A stretch of DNA of 64,000 nt from an uncultured Rhodospirillales bacterium (GCA_903822185.1 CAIJOA010000048.1:1-64000); one strand, 5' to 3'; positions 36,036 through 45,718 are shown, numbered from the stretch's first letter. Notes: generated from the sequence alone by a model not told the origin. Numbers and translations are program-made.

Positions 36036-37780
36036 AACGGGTCGTCTCCTTCGGGAATCTCTTCGGGGTCGGGTGCGGGGGCGACTTCAGGCGGCGCGAG
36101 TTCGCGCACGCTGTCGATCCGCGCGCCGGGGAATGCGTCGAGGACGGCGCGCACCAGCGGATCGAGCGCGGCTTCGCTCGTCATCGATTGCTTGCGTGCT
36201 TCGGATTGTTCTTTGAGCGTCGGCTCGCCGGGTTCGCCCGATATGCTGACCAACCAGCGCGCGCCGGTCCATTGCGTCAACGAGCTGGCGAGCTTGTTGG
36301 TGAGATCGCGCGGCGCGCCCTCGGCGAGACGCAGCGCGATGCGGCCTTGCTCGAAACTGACCAAATGGACGTGCGACCAGAGGAACGCGCGTATCAGCGC
36401 TTCCTGGTTTTTCTCGAACAACTCGACCGCTTGAACGAAGCTCTGCGGCTGCGGAAGGCTGGCGCTGGGCGCATCGACCGGCGCGGGATTTTCGCGCATC
36501 GCGAGATTGCTGACGGCGGAGGCACCACCGCCGCTGCTGGACGACGACGCCATGCTCGATCCGCCGCGCGGCGATGAAGATGCCGCGGAAGAAGACGATG
36601 ACGCCGCCGATCCGGCCGGCGTGTTGTCGAACTGGCGAATGAGATCCGCCGGCGTCGGCAGATCGGACATATAAGCCAACCGCACCAAAACCATCTCGAC
36701 CGCCTGTAGAGGCGACGGCGCATGCTGCGCTTCGGAGAGGCCTTTCAGCAGAAGCTGCCAAACGCGAGTCAGCGCCGGGATGCCGAGCTTCGCCGCGAGC
36801 GGCGCGCCGCGGACGCGGTCGCCTTCCATCGCGGGATCGCCCTCACCGGCATTCGGCGCGAGTTTTAGCCGGGTCAGGAAATGCGACAACTCCAACAGAT
36901 CCTGCAGGATCAGATTCGGATCGGCGCCGCCTTCATAGAGCGAACGCATCTGCGCCAGCGAACCCGCTGCATCACCTTTAAGCGCCGCCTCCAGCAAATC
37001 GAACACCAACCCGCGATCGGCGATGCCCAGCATCTCGCGCACGCTGGCTTCGGTGATCTTGTTACCGCCCAGCGCCATCGCCTGATCGAGGATCGACAAG
37101 CCGTCGCGCACCGAACCGTCGGCGGCGCGCGCGATAAGGCCGATTGCCAGCGGTTCCGCCGGAACCTGTTCCTGTTCGGCAATACGCCCGTAATGCATCG
37201 ACAAAAGATCGAGCGGCACGCGGCGCAGCGAGAAACGCTGACAACGCGACAGCACCGTCACCGGCACCTTGTTGATCTCGGTCGTGGCGAAGATGAATTT
37301 GACGTCCGGCGGCGGTTCTTCGAGCGTCTTCAGCAAGGCGTTGAACGCCTGCTTCGACAGCATGTGCACTTCGTCGATGATGTAGATCTTGAAGCGCGCC
37401 GCGACCGGCTTGTAGCGCACGCCGTCGGTCAGTTCACGGATATCCTCGACGCCGGTGCGGGACGCAGCATCCATCTCCATCACATCGACGAAGCGGTCTT
37501 CGGCAATGGCGCGGCACGGCTCGCAGACGCCGCAGGGGCTGATGGTCGGGCCGCCCTTGCCGTCGGGACCGATGCAGTTGAGGGCGCGGGCGATGATGCG
37601 GGCGGTGGTCGTCTTGCCGACGCCGCGCACGCCGGTGAGGATGAAGGCGTGAGCGATACGGCCGGTGGCGATCGCATTCTCGAGCGTCCGCACCATCGCT
37701 TCCTGGCCGATCAACTCGGCAAAGGTGCTCGGCCGGTATTTGCGCGCGAGCACGCGATAGACGCTGCCCGGCTCGCTCAT
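36032..37780 (-). CDS. dnaX: DNA polymerase III subunits gamma/tau
   Basis: 582 residues. The AAA+ clamp-loader ATPase has Walker [15 protein letters not shown] (about 49-62), a zinc module with Cys spacing CGVCEPC (about 80), Walker B IIDEVHML (about 133) and the SRC motif VLSRCQRF (about 177). Domain III runs to about 385. A long serine-rich linker (about 393-425, [13 protein letters not shown]) then joins the C-terminal tau domain. I see no A-rich slippage site like that in E. coli, so a frameshift gamma product is not indicated. It loads the sliding clamp and couples the polymerase. The 5' end faces the SRP RNA gene. Confidence 0.96.
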   Translation of the reverse strand: MSEPGSVYRVLARKYRPSTFAELIGQEAMVRTLENAIATGRIAHAFILTGVRGVGKTTTARIIARALNCIGPDGKGGPTISPCGVCEPCRAIAEDRFVDVMEMDAASRTGVEDIRELTDGVRYKPVAARFKIYIIDEVHMLSKQAFNALLKTLEEPPPDVKFIFATTEINKVPVTVLSRCQRFSLRRVPLDLLSMHYGRIAEQEQVPAEPLAIGLIARAADGSVRDGLSILDQAMALGGNKITEASVREMLGIADRGLVFDLLEAALKGDAAGSLAQMRSLYEGGADPNLILQDLLELSHFLTRLKLAPNAGEGDPAMEGDRVRGAPLAAKLGIPALTRVWQLLLKGLSEAQHAPSPLQAVEMVLVRLAYMSDLPTPADLIRQFDNTPAGSAASSSSSAASSSPRGGSSMASSSSSGGGASAVSNLAMRENPAPVDAPSASLPQPQSFVQAVELFEKNQEALIRAFLWSHVHLVSFEQGRIALRLAEGAPRDLTNKLASSLTQWTGARWLVSISGEPGEPTLKEQSEARKQSMTSEAALDPLVRAVLDAFPGARIDSVRELAPPEVAPAPDPEEIPEGDDPL

Positions 37781-37819
37781 GACGCCTCCGAAGAAGGGAT
37801 TACCCCGGGAAAAGAAGGT

Positions 37820-37915
37820 GGGAGACTGGACAACGACCCAGACCGAAACTCGTTACGGCTGCTTCCTTCCGGACCTGACCGGGTTGGCGAGGGACCTGCC
37901 CATCGCCAGCCTCCC
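37820..37915 (-). ncRNA. ffs: signal recognition particle RNA (4.5S type)
   Basis: On the minus strand the conserved apical domain reads GGUCAGGUCCGGAAGGAAGC then AGCC, including the GGAA tetraloop and the asymmetric and symmetric internal loops bound by Ffh. The terminal helix is closed by GGGAGGCUGG (from 37915) and CCAGUCUCCC (to 37820), giving about 96 nt. The ffs gene next to dnaX is a recurrent arrangement. TTCTTTTCCC follows its 3' end. Confidence 0.97.
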
Positions 37916-37921
37916 GAGGCG

Positions 37922-37927
37922 ACTATA
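37922..37927 (-). promoter_or_regulatory. -10 element of the SRP RNA promoter
   Basis: TATAGT on the minus strand ends seven bases before the first paired base of the SRP RNA at 37915, the ideal -10 position. A -35 candidate TTGTGG lies upstream with a long 19-base spacer, so the -35 assignment is weak. Confidence 0.5.
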
Positions 37928-37989
37928 TCAGGATCGGCGGCGCATGCCACAAGGGGGGCCGAGAAAGGCGAGAATCCGGGGAGAATTTT

Positions 37990-38064
37990 CACCACGGAGG
38001 CACGGAGGACAGGGAGAGAATGTTCAATCTCCTCTTCCTCACTGTCCTCCGTGTCTCCGTGGTG
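37990..38064. repeat. palindromic repeat, CACCACGGAGGCACGGAGG family, copy 2
   Basis: The arms CACCACGGAGGCACGGAGGA and TCCTCCGTGTCTCCGTGGTG are almost perfectly complementary, with a pyrimidine/purine-rich centre. It has the same arms as the copy at 34901-34966. It lies just upstream of the SRP RNA promoter, next to a repeat of another family. Confidence 0.88.
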
Positions 38065-38090
38065 CATCTTTTCGATGGCAGGACCAATCC

Positions 38091-38183
38091 GAGCCCTTCG
38101 ACAAGCTCAGGGTGAGGCGAGTTTGTGTATGGCATCAAATGCCGTGCACCATTTGACCTCACCCTGAGCCTGTCGAAGGGCTC
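38091..38183. repeat. palindromic repeat, GAGCCCTTCGACAAGCTCAGGGTGAG family
   Basis: The left arm begins GAGCCCTTCGACAAGCTCAG (38091-38117). The right arm (38157-38183) is its inverse with two or three changes (CTGAGCCTGTCGAAGGGCTC). This arm sequence is a well-known dispersed palindrome in many alpha- and gammaproteobacterial genomes. It lies upstream of nudC. Confidence 0.88.
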
Positions 38184-38247
38184 GTGATCGCCATGCAAGC
38201 CATTCCCCGCCCCGCCGCTATACTGATCCCCGCAACAGGGAGCCGCG

Positions 38248-39165
38248 ATGCCCGACCAACCGAAGCCTGGAAATTTCTATACCGGCGGCCTCGACCGCGT
38301 ATCTCATCTGCGGAAGGACCCCGACTGGCTCGCCGAACGGCGCGCACATCCGACCAGCCGTTTCATCCCGCTATGGCGCGGCCAGAATTTGATCATCGGC
38401 CCCGAGACCGACGCGCCCCGCGCCCAATTCGTGCCGCTCCAAACACTGGGCATTCCCGACACTGAATTGACCCTGCTCGGCACCGACGATCAGGGCGCTT
38501 ATTTCGCCTATGACCTGTCGCATCTCGACGAGCCGCCAGCGGCCCTCATCCCCGATCCGCAAACCCAATTCCTCGACCTGCGCCGTGTCGGGCCGTTGAT
38601 GCCGCGCGGCGAAGCGTCGATGCTCGCCTATGCGCGCGGCATGGCTTACTGGCATCAACGCCATCGCTTCTGCGGCGTCTGCGGTCACCCGACCCGCGCC
38701 GACGAAGCCGGGCATGTCCTGCGCTGCACCAACGAGGCCTGCGCCACACCGCATTTCCCGCGCACCGATCCGGCGGTGATCATGCTGGTCCATGACTGCG
38801 ACCGCTGCCTTCTCGGCCGCCAAAAGGTGTGGGCGCCCGGCATGTATTCGACCCTCGCCGGTTTCGTCGAGCCGGGCGAAAGCCTCGAAGAAGCCGTCGC
38901 CCGCGAAGTCTATGAGGAAACCCGCGTGACGCTCGACAGCGTCACCTATCACTCGTCCCAACCCTGGCCCTTCCCCGCCTCGCTTATGCTCGGCTTTCAC
39001 GCCCGCGCGAAGACGACCGACGTGACCGTCGATCTCAGCGAATTGGAAGACGCACGCTGGTACGAGAAGTCATGGCTGCTCTCGCATGTCGATGACGAGA
39101 CCTTCCGCCTGCCGCGCAAGGATTCGATTGCGCGGCGGCTGATGGAGGATTGGCTGGGACGGTGA
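38248..39165 (+). CDS. nudC: NAD+ diphosphatase (NUDIX hydrolase)
   Basis: 305 residues. The N-terminal NUDIX-like domain is followed by a C4 zinc ribbon (about 146-170, CGVCGHPTRAD...LRCTNEAC). The Nudix box is GFVEPGESLEEAVAREVYEE (about 208-227); the residue usually Gly after EE is replaced here by Thr-Arg. The NADH-specificity motif SQPWPFPASLM is intact (about 241). It hydrolyses NAD(H) to NMN(H) and AMP, and removes NAD caps from RNA in related bacteria. GGGAGCCGCG before the ATG provides the ribosome-binding site. Confidence 0.94.
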   Translation: MPDQPKPGNFYTGGLDRVSHLRKDPDWLAERRAHPTSRFIPLWRGQNLIIGPETDAPRAQFVPLQTLGIPDTELTLLGTDDQGAYFAYDLSHLDEPPAALIPDPQTQFLDLRRVGPLMPRGEASMLAYARGMAYWHQRHRFCGVCGHPTRADEAGHVLRCTNEACATPHFPRTDPAVIMLVHDCDRCLLGRQKVWAPGMYSTLAGFVEPGESLEEAVAREVYEETRVTLDSVTYHSSQPWPFPASLMLGFHARAKTTDVTVDLSELEDARWYEKSWLLSHVDDETFRLPRKDSIARRLMEDWLGR

Positions 39166-39182
39166 TGAACACACCCTTATCC

Positions 39183-39271
39183 CGTCATGCTCGGGCTTGA
39201 CCCGAGCATCCACTATTTGCCACCGAGATCAATCTAAGTCGTGGATTGCCGGGTCAAGCCCGGCAATGACG
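39183..39271. repeat. palindromic repeat, CGTCAT-GCTCGGGCTTGACCC family
   Basis: The left arm is CGTCATGCTCGGGCTTGACC... (39183-39212). The right arm GTGGATTGCCGGGTCAAGCC... (39241-39271) reads as its inverse with a few differences. This is the common 'TGCCGGGCTTGACCCGGCA' intergenic palindrome of alphaproteobacteria. It lies between the convergent nudC and pheA genes, where it may serve as a bidirectional terminator. Confidence 0.85.
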
Positions 39272-39288
39272 AGGATAAGAAGCGCCCT

Positions 39289-40161
39289 TTAAGTCGCCGC
39301 GCTTTGCGACTGGTCCTTGCGGAAGGCATGGCCGGGATAGACGCCGAGGATTTTGACTTCTTCGGTGAAGAATTTCAGCTCGTCCAATGCCAATGCTAAA
39401 CGCCGTTCACTCGGGTGCGCCTCGACATCGGCATAAAACTGCGTCGCGGTGAAGCTGCCGCCGACCATGTAGCTTTCCAGTTTCGTCATATTGATGCCGT
39501 TGGTCGCGAAGCCGCCCATCGCCTTGTAGAGCGCGGCGGGGACGTTGCGGACGCGGAAGACGAAGGTGGTGACGACGAGGCCGTCGTTGCGGGCGCGTTT
39601 TTCTTTGGGCGCCATGACCAAGAAGCGCGTCGTGTTGTGGCCCGCATCCTCGATGTTCTTTTTCAGCGAGGTCAGGCCATAGACCTTGCCCGCCAATTCC
39701 GACGCGATGGCGGCGATGGATTTATCGCCCAGCCTTGCGACCGCGGCAGCAGCGCCGGCGGTGTCGGCGACGATCTCGGCCTTGAGGCCCAGCGCGCGGA
39801 TCAGCTTGCGGCATTGCGACAGCGCATGGACGTGGCTGCGCACGATCTTCAAATCCGACAGCTTAGTGCCCTTCACCGCCAGGAGGTGATGGTTCACCCG
39901 CTGATAATGCTCGCCGATGATATGAAGGCCCGAATCCGGCAGCAGGTGATGGATATCGGCAACGCGGCCCGCGACCGAATTCTCGATCGGCAGCATGCCG
40001 AGGGCGGCCTTGCCGGTACGCACGGCGGCGATGGCGTCCTCGAAGATTTCGCACGGCAGGCTTTTCCATGCCGGAAAAACCTGACGGCAGGCGAGGTCGG
40101 AATAGGCGCCGGGTTCGCCTTGGAAAGCGATGCGGCGGGAAGCGCCGGAAGATGCGGTCAT
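39289..40161 (-). CDS. pheA: prephenate dehydratase
   Basis: 290 residues. The PDT catalytic domain (about 8-190) begins IAFQGEPGAYSDLACRQVFP and contains NSVAGRV near 60 and the catalytic TRF motif in HNTTRFLVMA (about 177). A C-terminal ACT domain (about 200-280, VPAALYKAMGGFATNGINM and TKLESY) is the expected phenylalanine allosteric site. There is no chorismate mutase domain, as usual for this lineage. It converts prephenate to phenylpyruvate. It overlaps kdsB by four bases, with kdsB upstream. Confidence 0.96.
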   Translation of the reverse strand: MTASSGASRRIAFQGEPGAYSDLACRQVFPAWKSLPCEIFEDAIAAVRTGKAALGMLPIENSVAGRVADIHHLLPDSGLHIIGEHYQRVNHHLLAVKGTKLSDLKIVRSHVHALSQCRKLIRALGLKAEIVADTAGAAAAVARLGDKSIAAIASELAGKVYGLTSLKKNIEDAGHNTTRFLVMAPKEKRARNDGLVVTTFVFRVRNVPAALYKAMGGFATNGINMTKLESYMVGGSFTATQFYADVEAHPSERRLALALDELKFFTEEVKILGVYPGHAFRKDQSQSAAT

Positions 40162-40913
40162 GATTTTGTCTGGAAACGGGCTGCCATCAAGTCGCGCGCA
40201 CGCGCGAGGTCGTCGGGAGTATCGACACCGAACGGAACCGAGTCAACGAGCGCTACGTCGATGCGCATGCCGGCATCGAGCGCGCGCAGTTGCTCGAGGC
40301 TTTCGCGTTTTTCGAGCACCGAGGGCGCGAGTTTGACGAAGCGCGCCAGCGCTTCCCTTCGATAGGCATAAAGTCCGATGTGATGGTAATGCGAGCCCGC
40401 GCCGTGCGGCACCGCTTCACGGCTGAAATAAAGCGCGCGGGCGATCTGCGCGCCGGGCGCGAATCCGGCGGCGATCTTCACGACATTCGGCGATTGCCGC
40501 TCGGCTGCGTCATGGATCGGCGCGGCGAGAGTCGCGATATCGACCGAGGGTTCGGCCAGCGGCAGCAATGACGCCTGGATCGCCTTGGGGTCGATCAGCG
40601 GCAGGTCGCCCTGGACGTTGACGATGACATCGTGCCGGCCCTCGGGATCGAAGATCGACACCGCCTCGAAGATACGGTCGGAACCCGAGGGATGGTCGGG
40701 CTTGGTCATCATTGCCTCGCCCCCGGCGCTGCGGATTGCCGCGGCGATTTCGGGCTCGGCGCAGGCGACGATCACCGGACCCAGCTTTGCCTCCATCGCG
40801 CGGCGCCAGACCTGAACGATCATCGGCGCGTCGCCGATCATGGCCAACGGCTTGCCCGGCAGCCGGATCGAGGCCATGCGCGCAGGGATGACGAGCAGCG
40901 GGTGAGACAACAC
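40158..40913 (-). CDS. kdsB: 3-deoxy-manno-octulosonate cytidylyltransferase
   Basis: 251 residues. The nucleotidyltransferase fold starts LLVIPARMASIRLPGKPLAMIG (about 5-26), with VNVQGDLPLIDPKAI (about 99-113, metal-binding Asp) and the C-terminal EQLRALDAGMRIDVALVD. It activates Kdo as CMP-Kdo for lipid A-core assembly, confirming a Gram-negative envelope. The stop overlaps the pheA start. kdsB-pheA followed divergently by a cytochrome c gene is an arrangement common in alphaproteobacteria. Confidence 0.97.
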   Translation of the reverse strand: MLSHPLLVIPARMASIRLPGKPLAMIGDAPMIVQVWRRAMEAKLGPVIVACAEPEIAAAIRSAGGEAMMTKPDHPSGSDRIFEAVSIFDPEGRHDVIVNVQGDLPLIDPKAIQASLLPLAEPSVDIATLAAPIHDAAERQSPNVVKIAAGFAPGAQIARALYFSREAVPHGAGSHYHHIGLYAYRREALARFVKLAPSVLEKRESLEQLRALDAGMRIDVALVDSVPFGVDTPDDLARARDLMAARFQTKS

Positions 40914-41123
40914 GACTCCTTAATCCTCGAAAAACGGCGGAATGCCTCGCAAATTGCGGCGTTATGCCGCATGAAAAGCGAGGCCGTCCAAAGAGGCAGC
41001 ACGCTAATCTCGGCACGCTACCGAAGGCCACTATATTTCGTTTGAGTCGTCAGCGAAATTTGGCTTTTCTGCACCACGAAACTAAGCCTTCGTCCCGTCA
41101 GGCATATTCCAAGGGTCCGCTGC

Positions 41124-41771
41124 ATGTCGTTCGAACTGAATAAAATTCTCGGTGCCGTCCTCGCCGCCATGATGCTGGCGATGATTTCCGGCATTGTCTC
41201 GGGCATCCTGGTGCATCCGACCAAACTGGAAAAGCCGGTTTTCGCCATCGAGGGCGTCGCCGCTGCGCCGGCCGCCGGTGGCGGTGCCGCCGCTCCCGCG
41301 GGTCCGGAACCGATCGGGGCGCTGATGGCCTCGGCCAATGCGGACAACGGCAAGGCGAAGACGCAACAATGCGCCGCCTGCCATACCTTCGATAAGGGCC
41401 AGCCGAACCGTGTCGGCCCGAACCTCTGGGGCGTGATCGGCGATGAGATCGCCCATGACCGCGGCGGTTTCGCCTTCTCGACGGCGCTGGCGGCCAAAGG
41501 CGGCGAATGGACCGTCGACAAGTTGAACGAATGGCTGTGGAAGCCGCAGAATTTCGCCAAGGGCACGAAGATGACCTTCGTCGGTCTGGCGAAGCCGCAG
41601 GACCGCGCCGACGTCATCGCCTATTTGAACGCCGAAAGCGACAGCCCGAAGCCGCTCGCCAGCCTTGGCAGCGCGCCGGCTCCGGCAGCGGCCCCAGCCC
41701 CCGCGGCAGCACCGGCCGAAGCGAAGCCCGCCGAAGCAGCGCCGCAGGGCGAAGCCAAGCCGGCCAACTAA
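41124..41771 (+). CDS. membrane-anchored class I cytochrome c (CycM-like)
   Basis: 215 residues. A single N-terminal membrane anchor (about 8-30, ILGAVLAAMMLAMISGIVSG) is followed by an Ala/Gly/Pro linker (41-65). The c2-type heme domain has CAACH at 83-87 and the axial Met150 in GTKMTF. The C-terminal tail (about 190-215) is Ala/Pro-rich. It resembles CycM/c552 proteins that carry electrons from the bc1 complex to terminal oxidases in the periplasm. It is divergent from kdsB; the 210-base gap between them holds no other gene. Confidence 0.9.
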   Translation: MSFELNKILGAVLAAMMLAMISGIVSGILVHPTKLEKPVFAIEGVAAAPAAGGGAAAPAGPEPIGALMASANADNGKAKTQQCAACHTFDKGQPNRVGPNLWGVIGDEIAHDRGGFAFSTALAAKGGEWTVDKLNEWLWKPQNFAKGTKMTFVGLAKPQDRADVIAYLNAESDSPKPLASLGSAPAPAAAPAPAAAPAEAKPAEAAPQGEAKPAN

Positions 41772-41814
41772 CCGACCCGGTTCTTTAAGCCCAACAACCA
41801 GGAAGCGCGGCGGC

Positions 41815-42594
41815 ATGACGCCCAAAGTCACCGCCGCGCACCTGGCCCTCGGCCACACCCTGGCCGAAGCTTCCGGCGAGATCATTCGCCGCTATTTCCG
41901 CACCAACATCGCCATCGACGACAAAAGCGATGCCAGCCCGGTGACGATCGCCGACCGCAGCGCCGAAAAGGTGATGCGCCACATCATCGAAGCCTCGTTC
42001 CCCGAACACGGCATCATCGGCGAGGAATTCGGCAGCCAGAACCCGGATGCCGATTACGTCTGGGTGCTGGACCCGATCGACGGCACCAAATCATTCATCA
42101 GCGGCGTGCCGCTATTCGGCACTTTGATTGCCCTGACTTGGCGCGGCCAGCCCATCCTCGGCGTGATCGACCAGCCGATATCCGGGGAACGTTGGATCGG
42201 AGCCACCGGGCACCGGACGGAACTCAACGGCAAGCCGGTCGGCACCCGCCCCTGCAGCAAGATCGAGAACGCGACGCTCTATGCGACCTCGCCCGACATG
42301 TTCAACCGGCGCAACGCACCGGGCTTCAACAGGCTGCGCAAGCAGGTGAAGCTGTCCCGGTTCGGCGCGGATTGCTACGCCTATGCCCTCTTGGCCAGCG
42401 GGTTTATCGATTTGGTCGTCGAAGCCGACCTCAAGCCCTACGATTTCTGTGCGCTGCTGCCGATCATCGAAGGCGCGGGCGGCGCGATGACCGATTGGGA
42501 TGGCAAGAAGCTGACCACCAAATCCGACGGCCGCGTCATCGCTGCCGGGGACAAGAAACTGCTGGGGAAGACAAGAAAGCTTCTTACCGCCTAA
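41815..42594 (+). CDS. hisN: inositol-monophosphatase family phosphatase, probably histidinol-phosphatase
   Basis: 259 residues from ATG 41815, preceded by AGGAAG. Metal site motifs are GEEFG (Glu70), DPIDGTKSF (Asp86, Asp89) and the late KPYDFCALLPIIEGAGG. The sequence type (GTKSFISGVPLFGTLIAL and SRFGADCYAYALLASG) matches the HisN subgroup that dephosphorylates histidinol phosphate. General inositol-phosphatase activity cannot be excluded. It starts 43 bases after the cytochrome gene in the same direction. Confidence 0.82.
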   Translation: MTPKVTAAHLALGHTLAEASGEIIRRYFRTNIAIDDKSDASPVTIADRSAEKVMRHIIEASFPEHGIIGEEFGSQNPDADYVWVLDPIDGTKSFISGVPLFGTLIALTWRGQPILGVIDQPISGERWIGATGHRTELNGKPVGTRPCSKIENATLYATSPDMFNRRNAPGFNRLRKQVKLSRFGADCYAYALLASGFIDLVVEADLKPYDFCALLPIIEGAGGAMTDWDGKKLTTKSDGRVIAAGDKKLLGKTRKLLTA

Positions 42595-42597
42595 CTC

Positions 42598-42627
42598 TGG
42601 TCCCTCCCCTTCGATGTGGAGGGATAA
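42598..42627. repeat. short CCCTCCCC-type hairpin after hisN
   Basis: GGTCCCTCC and GGAGGGAT-type words flank CCTTCGATGT. It looks like a degenerate remnant of the CCCTCCCC repeat family seen at 32.8, 35.6 and 44.5 kb and may act as a terminator for hisN. Confidence 0.4.
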
Positions 42628-42675
42628 CAGTTTGGTCATTTTGGCTCTTCCTCATTTCCCGCTAAGCTTCGCACC

Positions 42676-44505
42676 ATGATGCGTTTAAGCGGAACCGCCC
42701 TCCTCGCCGGCTTGCTGGCGCTTGCAACCGCCGCCTCGGCGGAGCCGCGCCATGGCCTGTCGCTGTTCGGCGATCTCAAATATCCGGCAAACTTCCAGCA
42801 TTTCGATTACGTCAATCCGGACGCGCCCAAGGGCGGCAGCGTCAAATATTATGCGCTCGGCACCTTCGACACGCTCAATCCTTTCACCTTGAAAGGGCAA
42901 GCGGCGGCAGGCGCCGGCATGCAGTTCGATACGCTGATGGTATCGGCTGCCGACGAGCCGGCATCGGAATATGGTCTTGTCGCCGAGAGCGCCGAAGTCG
43001 CGCCGGACAAGACCTGGGTGATTTATACGATCCGCCCCGAGGCGCGCTTCAACGACGGCAGCAAGATCACCACCGACGACGTGATCTGGACCTTTGATAC
43101 GTTGAAGGCCAAAGGCCACCCGCGCTATCGCCTCTATTACGCGGACGTGTTGAAGGCCGAAAAAGTCGGCGAGCGCGGCGTCAAATTCACATTCAAGGAT
43201 GGCGAAAACCGCGAGCTGCCCTCAATCGTCGGCGAGATGCCGGTGTTGTCGAAGGCCTATTGGGAAAAAGCCGGCTTCGACAAGACGACGCTCGACGCGC
43301 CCTTCGGCAGCGGCGCTTACAAGATCCAGTCCATCGATGCCGGCCGTTCGATCACTTATCAGCGGGTTGCGAATTACTGGGCCAAAGACCTGCCGGTTAA
43401 TCGCGGCCGCAACAACTTCGACACGATCCGCTACGACTATTATCGCGACCAGTCGATCGCGCTCGAAGCCTTCAAGGCCGGGCAATACGACATCCGGGTC
43501 GAGAACGTCGCGAAGAACTGGGCCATCGGTTACGACAGCCCTGCCCTCACCGCCGGCCTCATCAAGAAAGACGAGATCGCCAATCAGTTGCCGCAAGGCA
43601 TGCAGGGCTTCGGTTTCAACACCCGTCCCGGTCATCCGTTTGCCGATCCGCGCGTGCGCGATGCCCTGACTTATTTGTTCGATTTCGAATGGGCGAACAA
43701 GAATCTGTTCTTCGGCGCTTACACCCGTAGCCACAGCTTCTTCTCGAACTCCGAGCTTGCCGCCAGCGGCATGCCCAGCGCCGACGAGTTAAAAATACTT
43801 GAGCCGTTGAAAGGCCAAATCCCCGACGAGGCTTTCGGCAAGGCTTATGAACCGCCGGCGACCGACGGCAGCGGCAACATGCGCGACAATCTGCGCATCG
43901 CCTTAAAGCTGTTTGCCGAGGCCGGTTGGAGCGTCAAAAACGGTAAGATGGTCAATGCCAAGGGCGAGGATTTCCATTTCGAATTCCTGCTGAACCAGCC
44001 AGAGTTCGAGCGTGTGGTGTTGCCCTTTGCGCAAAATCTCGGCCGCATCGGCATCACTATGAAGGTCCGCACCGTCGATCCGGCGCAGTACGAGAACCGC
44101 TTGCGTGAGTTCGATTTCGATATGGCCGTCGTCGCGATGGGCGAATCCCTGTCGCCCGGCAACGAGCAGCGCGATTACTGGACATCCGCTTCAGCGGACG
44201 AGCCGGGCAGCCGCAACGCCACCGGCCTCAAGAGCAAAGCCATCGACGGTCTGGTCGATCTGATCATAAACGCGCCCGACCGCGACAGCCTGGTGACGCG
44301 CACCCACGCCCTCGACCGCGTGCTGACCTGGAGCCATATCGTCATTCCGAACTGGTACCTGTCGCATTTCCGCGTCGCGAGTTGGGACAAGTTCGCACGG
44401 CCCAAGGTGTCCCCGCCCTACGGCCTCGATCTCGATAGCTGGTGGATCGTGCCGCAACGCGCCCAAGCCGTCGAAGCGAAGAAGCCCGAGGTCGAGAAGA
44501 AGTAA
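42676..44505 (+). CDS. yejA: peptide ABC transporter substrate-binding protein (YejA-like)
   Basis: 609 residues with a Sec signal peptide (about 1-22, GTALLAGLLALATAASAEP). The YejA/SBP_bac_5 fold is recognisable from HGLSLFGDLKYPANFQHFDY, NPDAPKGGSVKYYALGTFD and GFGFNTRPGHPFADPRVRDAL. YejA binds oligopeptides such as microcin C in enterobacteria and peptides more generally in alphaproteobacteria. The next three genes complete a YejABEF importer. A palindromic repeat of 70 bases separates it from yejB. Substrate is not determinable from sequence. Confidence 0.92.
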   Translation: MMRLSGTALLAGLLALATAASAEPRHGLSLFGDLKYPANFQHFDYVNPDAPKGGSVKYYALGTFDTLNPFTLKGQAAAGAGMQFDTLMVSAADEPASEYGLVAESAEVAPDKTWVIYTIRPEARFNDGSKITTDDVIWTFDTLKAKGHPRYRLYYADVLKAEKVGERGVKFTFKDGENRELPSIVGEMPVLSKAYWEKAGFDKTTLDAPFGSGAYKIQSIDAGRSITYQRVANYWAKDLPVNRGRNNFDTIRYDYYRDQSIALEAFKAGQYDIRVENVAKNWAIGYDSPALTAGLIKKDEIANQLPQGMQGFGFNTRPGHPFADPRVRDALTYLFDFEWANKNLFFGAYTRSHSFFSNSELAASGMPSADELKILEPLKGQIPDEAFGKAYEPPATDGSGNMRDNLRIALKLFAEAGWSVKNGKMVNAKGEDFHFEFLLNQPEFERVVLPFAQNLGRIGITMKVRTVDPAQYENRLREFDFDMAVVAMGESLSPGNEQRDYWTSASADEPGSRNATGLKSKAIDGLVDLIINAPDRDSLVTRTHALDRVLTWSHIVIPNWYLSHFRVASWDKFARPKVSPPYGLDLDSWWIVPQRAQAVEAKKPEVEKK

Positions 44506-44520
44506 TGCTTGTGACGTATA

Positions 44521-44589
44521 TCCCCCTCCCCCTCCCGCTACGCGGGTCCCTCCCTCTCCCCGCCGGGGAGAGGGTTGGGGTGAGGGGGC
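44521..44589. repeat. palindromic repeat between yejA and yejB
   Basis: CCCCCTCCCCCTCCCGCTACGCGGG... and CCCTCTCCCCGCCGGGGAGAGGG form two hairpins, ending TTGGGGTGAGGGGG. The GAGAGGG and GGTGAGG words are shared with the repeat at 32769-32921. Located inside the operon, it could set different mRNA levels for the binding protein and the permeases. Confidence 0.75.
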
Positions 44590-44632
44590 CATCGCACCGC
44601 TCTAACCATTCGACGACGTCGCCGCGCTCGTA

Positions 44633-45718
44633 ATGCTCGCTTACGCGATCCGCCGCATTCTGCTGATCATCCCGACGCTCTTCGCGATCATCCTCGTTAA
44701 TTTCGTTATCGTCCAAGCCGCGCCCGGCGGCCCGGTCGATCAGCTCGTGGCTGAACTCAAAGGCACCGCCGGCAATTCATTGCAGCGCGTTTCCGGCGGC
44801 GGTGGTGAGCTAGCCAGCGGAACCGGCGGCACCAGCCAGTCGCGCGGCGCACGCGGTCTCGATCCCACCTTCATCGCCGAAATCCAAAAGCTCTACGGCT
44901 TCGACAAGCCTGCGCCGGAACGTTTCTGGATCATGCTGAAGAATTATCTGCGGTTCGATTTCGGCAATAGCTTCTATCAGGACCGCCCCGTCCTGCGGCT
45001 GATCGCCGATAAGCTGCCCGTATCGATCTCGCTCGGTCTCTGGACCACGTTGATCATCTATCTGATTTCGATCCCGCTCGGTATTCGCAAGGCAGTGCGC
45101 GACGGCAGCAGTTTCGATATATGGACCAGCGCCGTCGTCATCGTCGGTTACGCGATCCCAGGATTCCTGTTCGCGGTGTTGCTGATCGTGCTGTTTGCCG
45201 GCGGCAAATATGTTTCGTGGTTCCCGTTGCGCGGCCTGACCTCCGACGACTGGGCCAGCTTCTCGACCTTGCATCAGATCGGTGATTATTTCTGGCATAT
45301 CGCCCTGCCGGTACTGTCGCTGGTGATCGGCGGCTTCGCCAGCCTGACGATGCTGACCAAGAATTCCTTCCTTGAAGAGATCAACAAGCAGTATGTCGTG
45401 ACGGCCCGGGCCAAGGGCTTGAGCGAAGGCCGTGTCCTCTATGGTCACGTCTTCCGCAATGCGATGCTGCTGGTCATCGCCGGCTTCCCCGCCGCCTTCA
45501 TCGGTATCCTGTTCACCGGCGCCCTGCTGGTCGAAGTGATCTTCTCGCTCGATGGCCTGGGCCTTCTCGGTTTCCAAGCGGCGATCGGCCGCGATTATCC
45601 GATCATGTTCGCCACGGTCTATATCTACACACTGATCGGGCTAGTGCTGAAGCTGATCAGCGACCTGACCTATATGTGGGTCGATCCGCGAATCGATTTC
45701 GGGACGCGCGGATCGTGA
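44633..45718 (+). CDS. yejB: peptide ABC transporter permease (YejB-like)
   Basis: 361 residues. Six membrane helices begin with [23 protein letters not shown] (about 6-28). The characteristic long periplasmic loop after helix 1 is [13 protein letters not shown] and following, about 34-85. The BPD permease EAA region is [21 protein letters not shown] (about 260-280). It forms the channel with YejE. The stop overlaps the yejE start (GTGA). Confidence 0.95.
   Translation: MLAYAIRRILLIIPTLFAIILVNFVIVQAAPGGPVDQLVAELKGTAGNSLQRVSGGGGELASGTGGTSQSRGARGLDPTFIAEIQKLYGFDKPAPERFWIMLKNYLRFDFGNSFYQDRPVLRLIADKLPVSISLGLWTTLIIYLISIPLGIRKAVRDGSSFDIWTSAVVIVGYAIPGFLFAVLLIVLFAGGKYVSWFPLRGLTSDDWASFSTLHQIGDYFWHIALPVLSLVIGGFASLTMLTKNSFLEEINKQYVVTARAKGLSEGRVLYGHVFRNAMLLVIAGFPAAFIGILFTGALLVEVIFSLDGLGLLGFQAAIGRDYPIMFATVYIYTLIGLVLKLISDLTYMWVDPRIDFGTRGS

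Noticed and set aside
36032-37780. Programmed frameshift site in dnaX to make gamma
   Set aside because: I looked for an A-rich slippery heptamer followed by a hairpin near the end of domain III and saw none.
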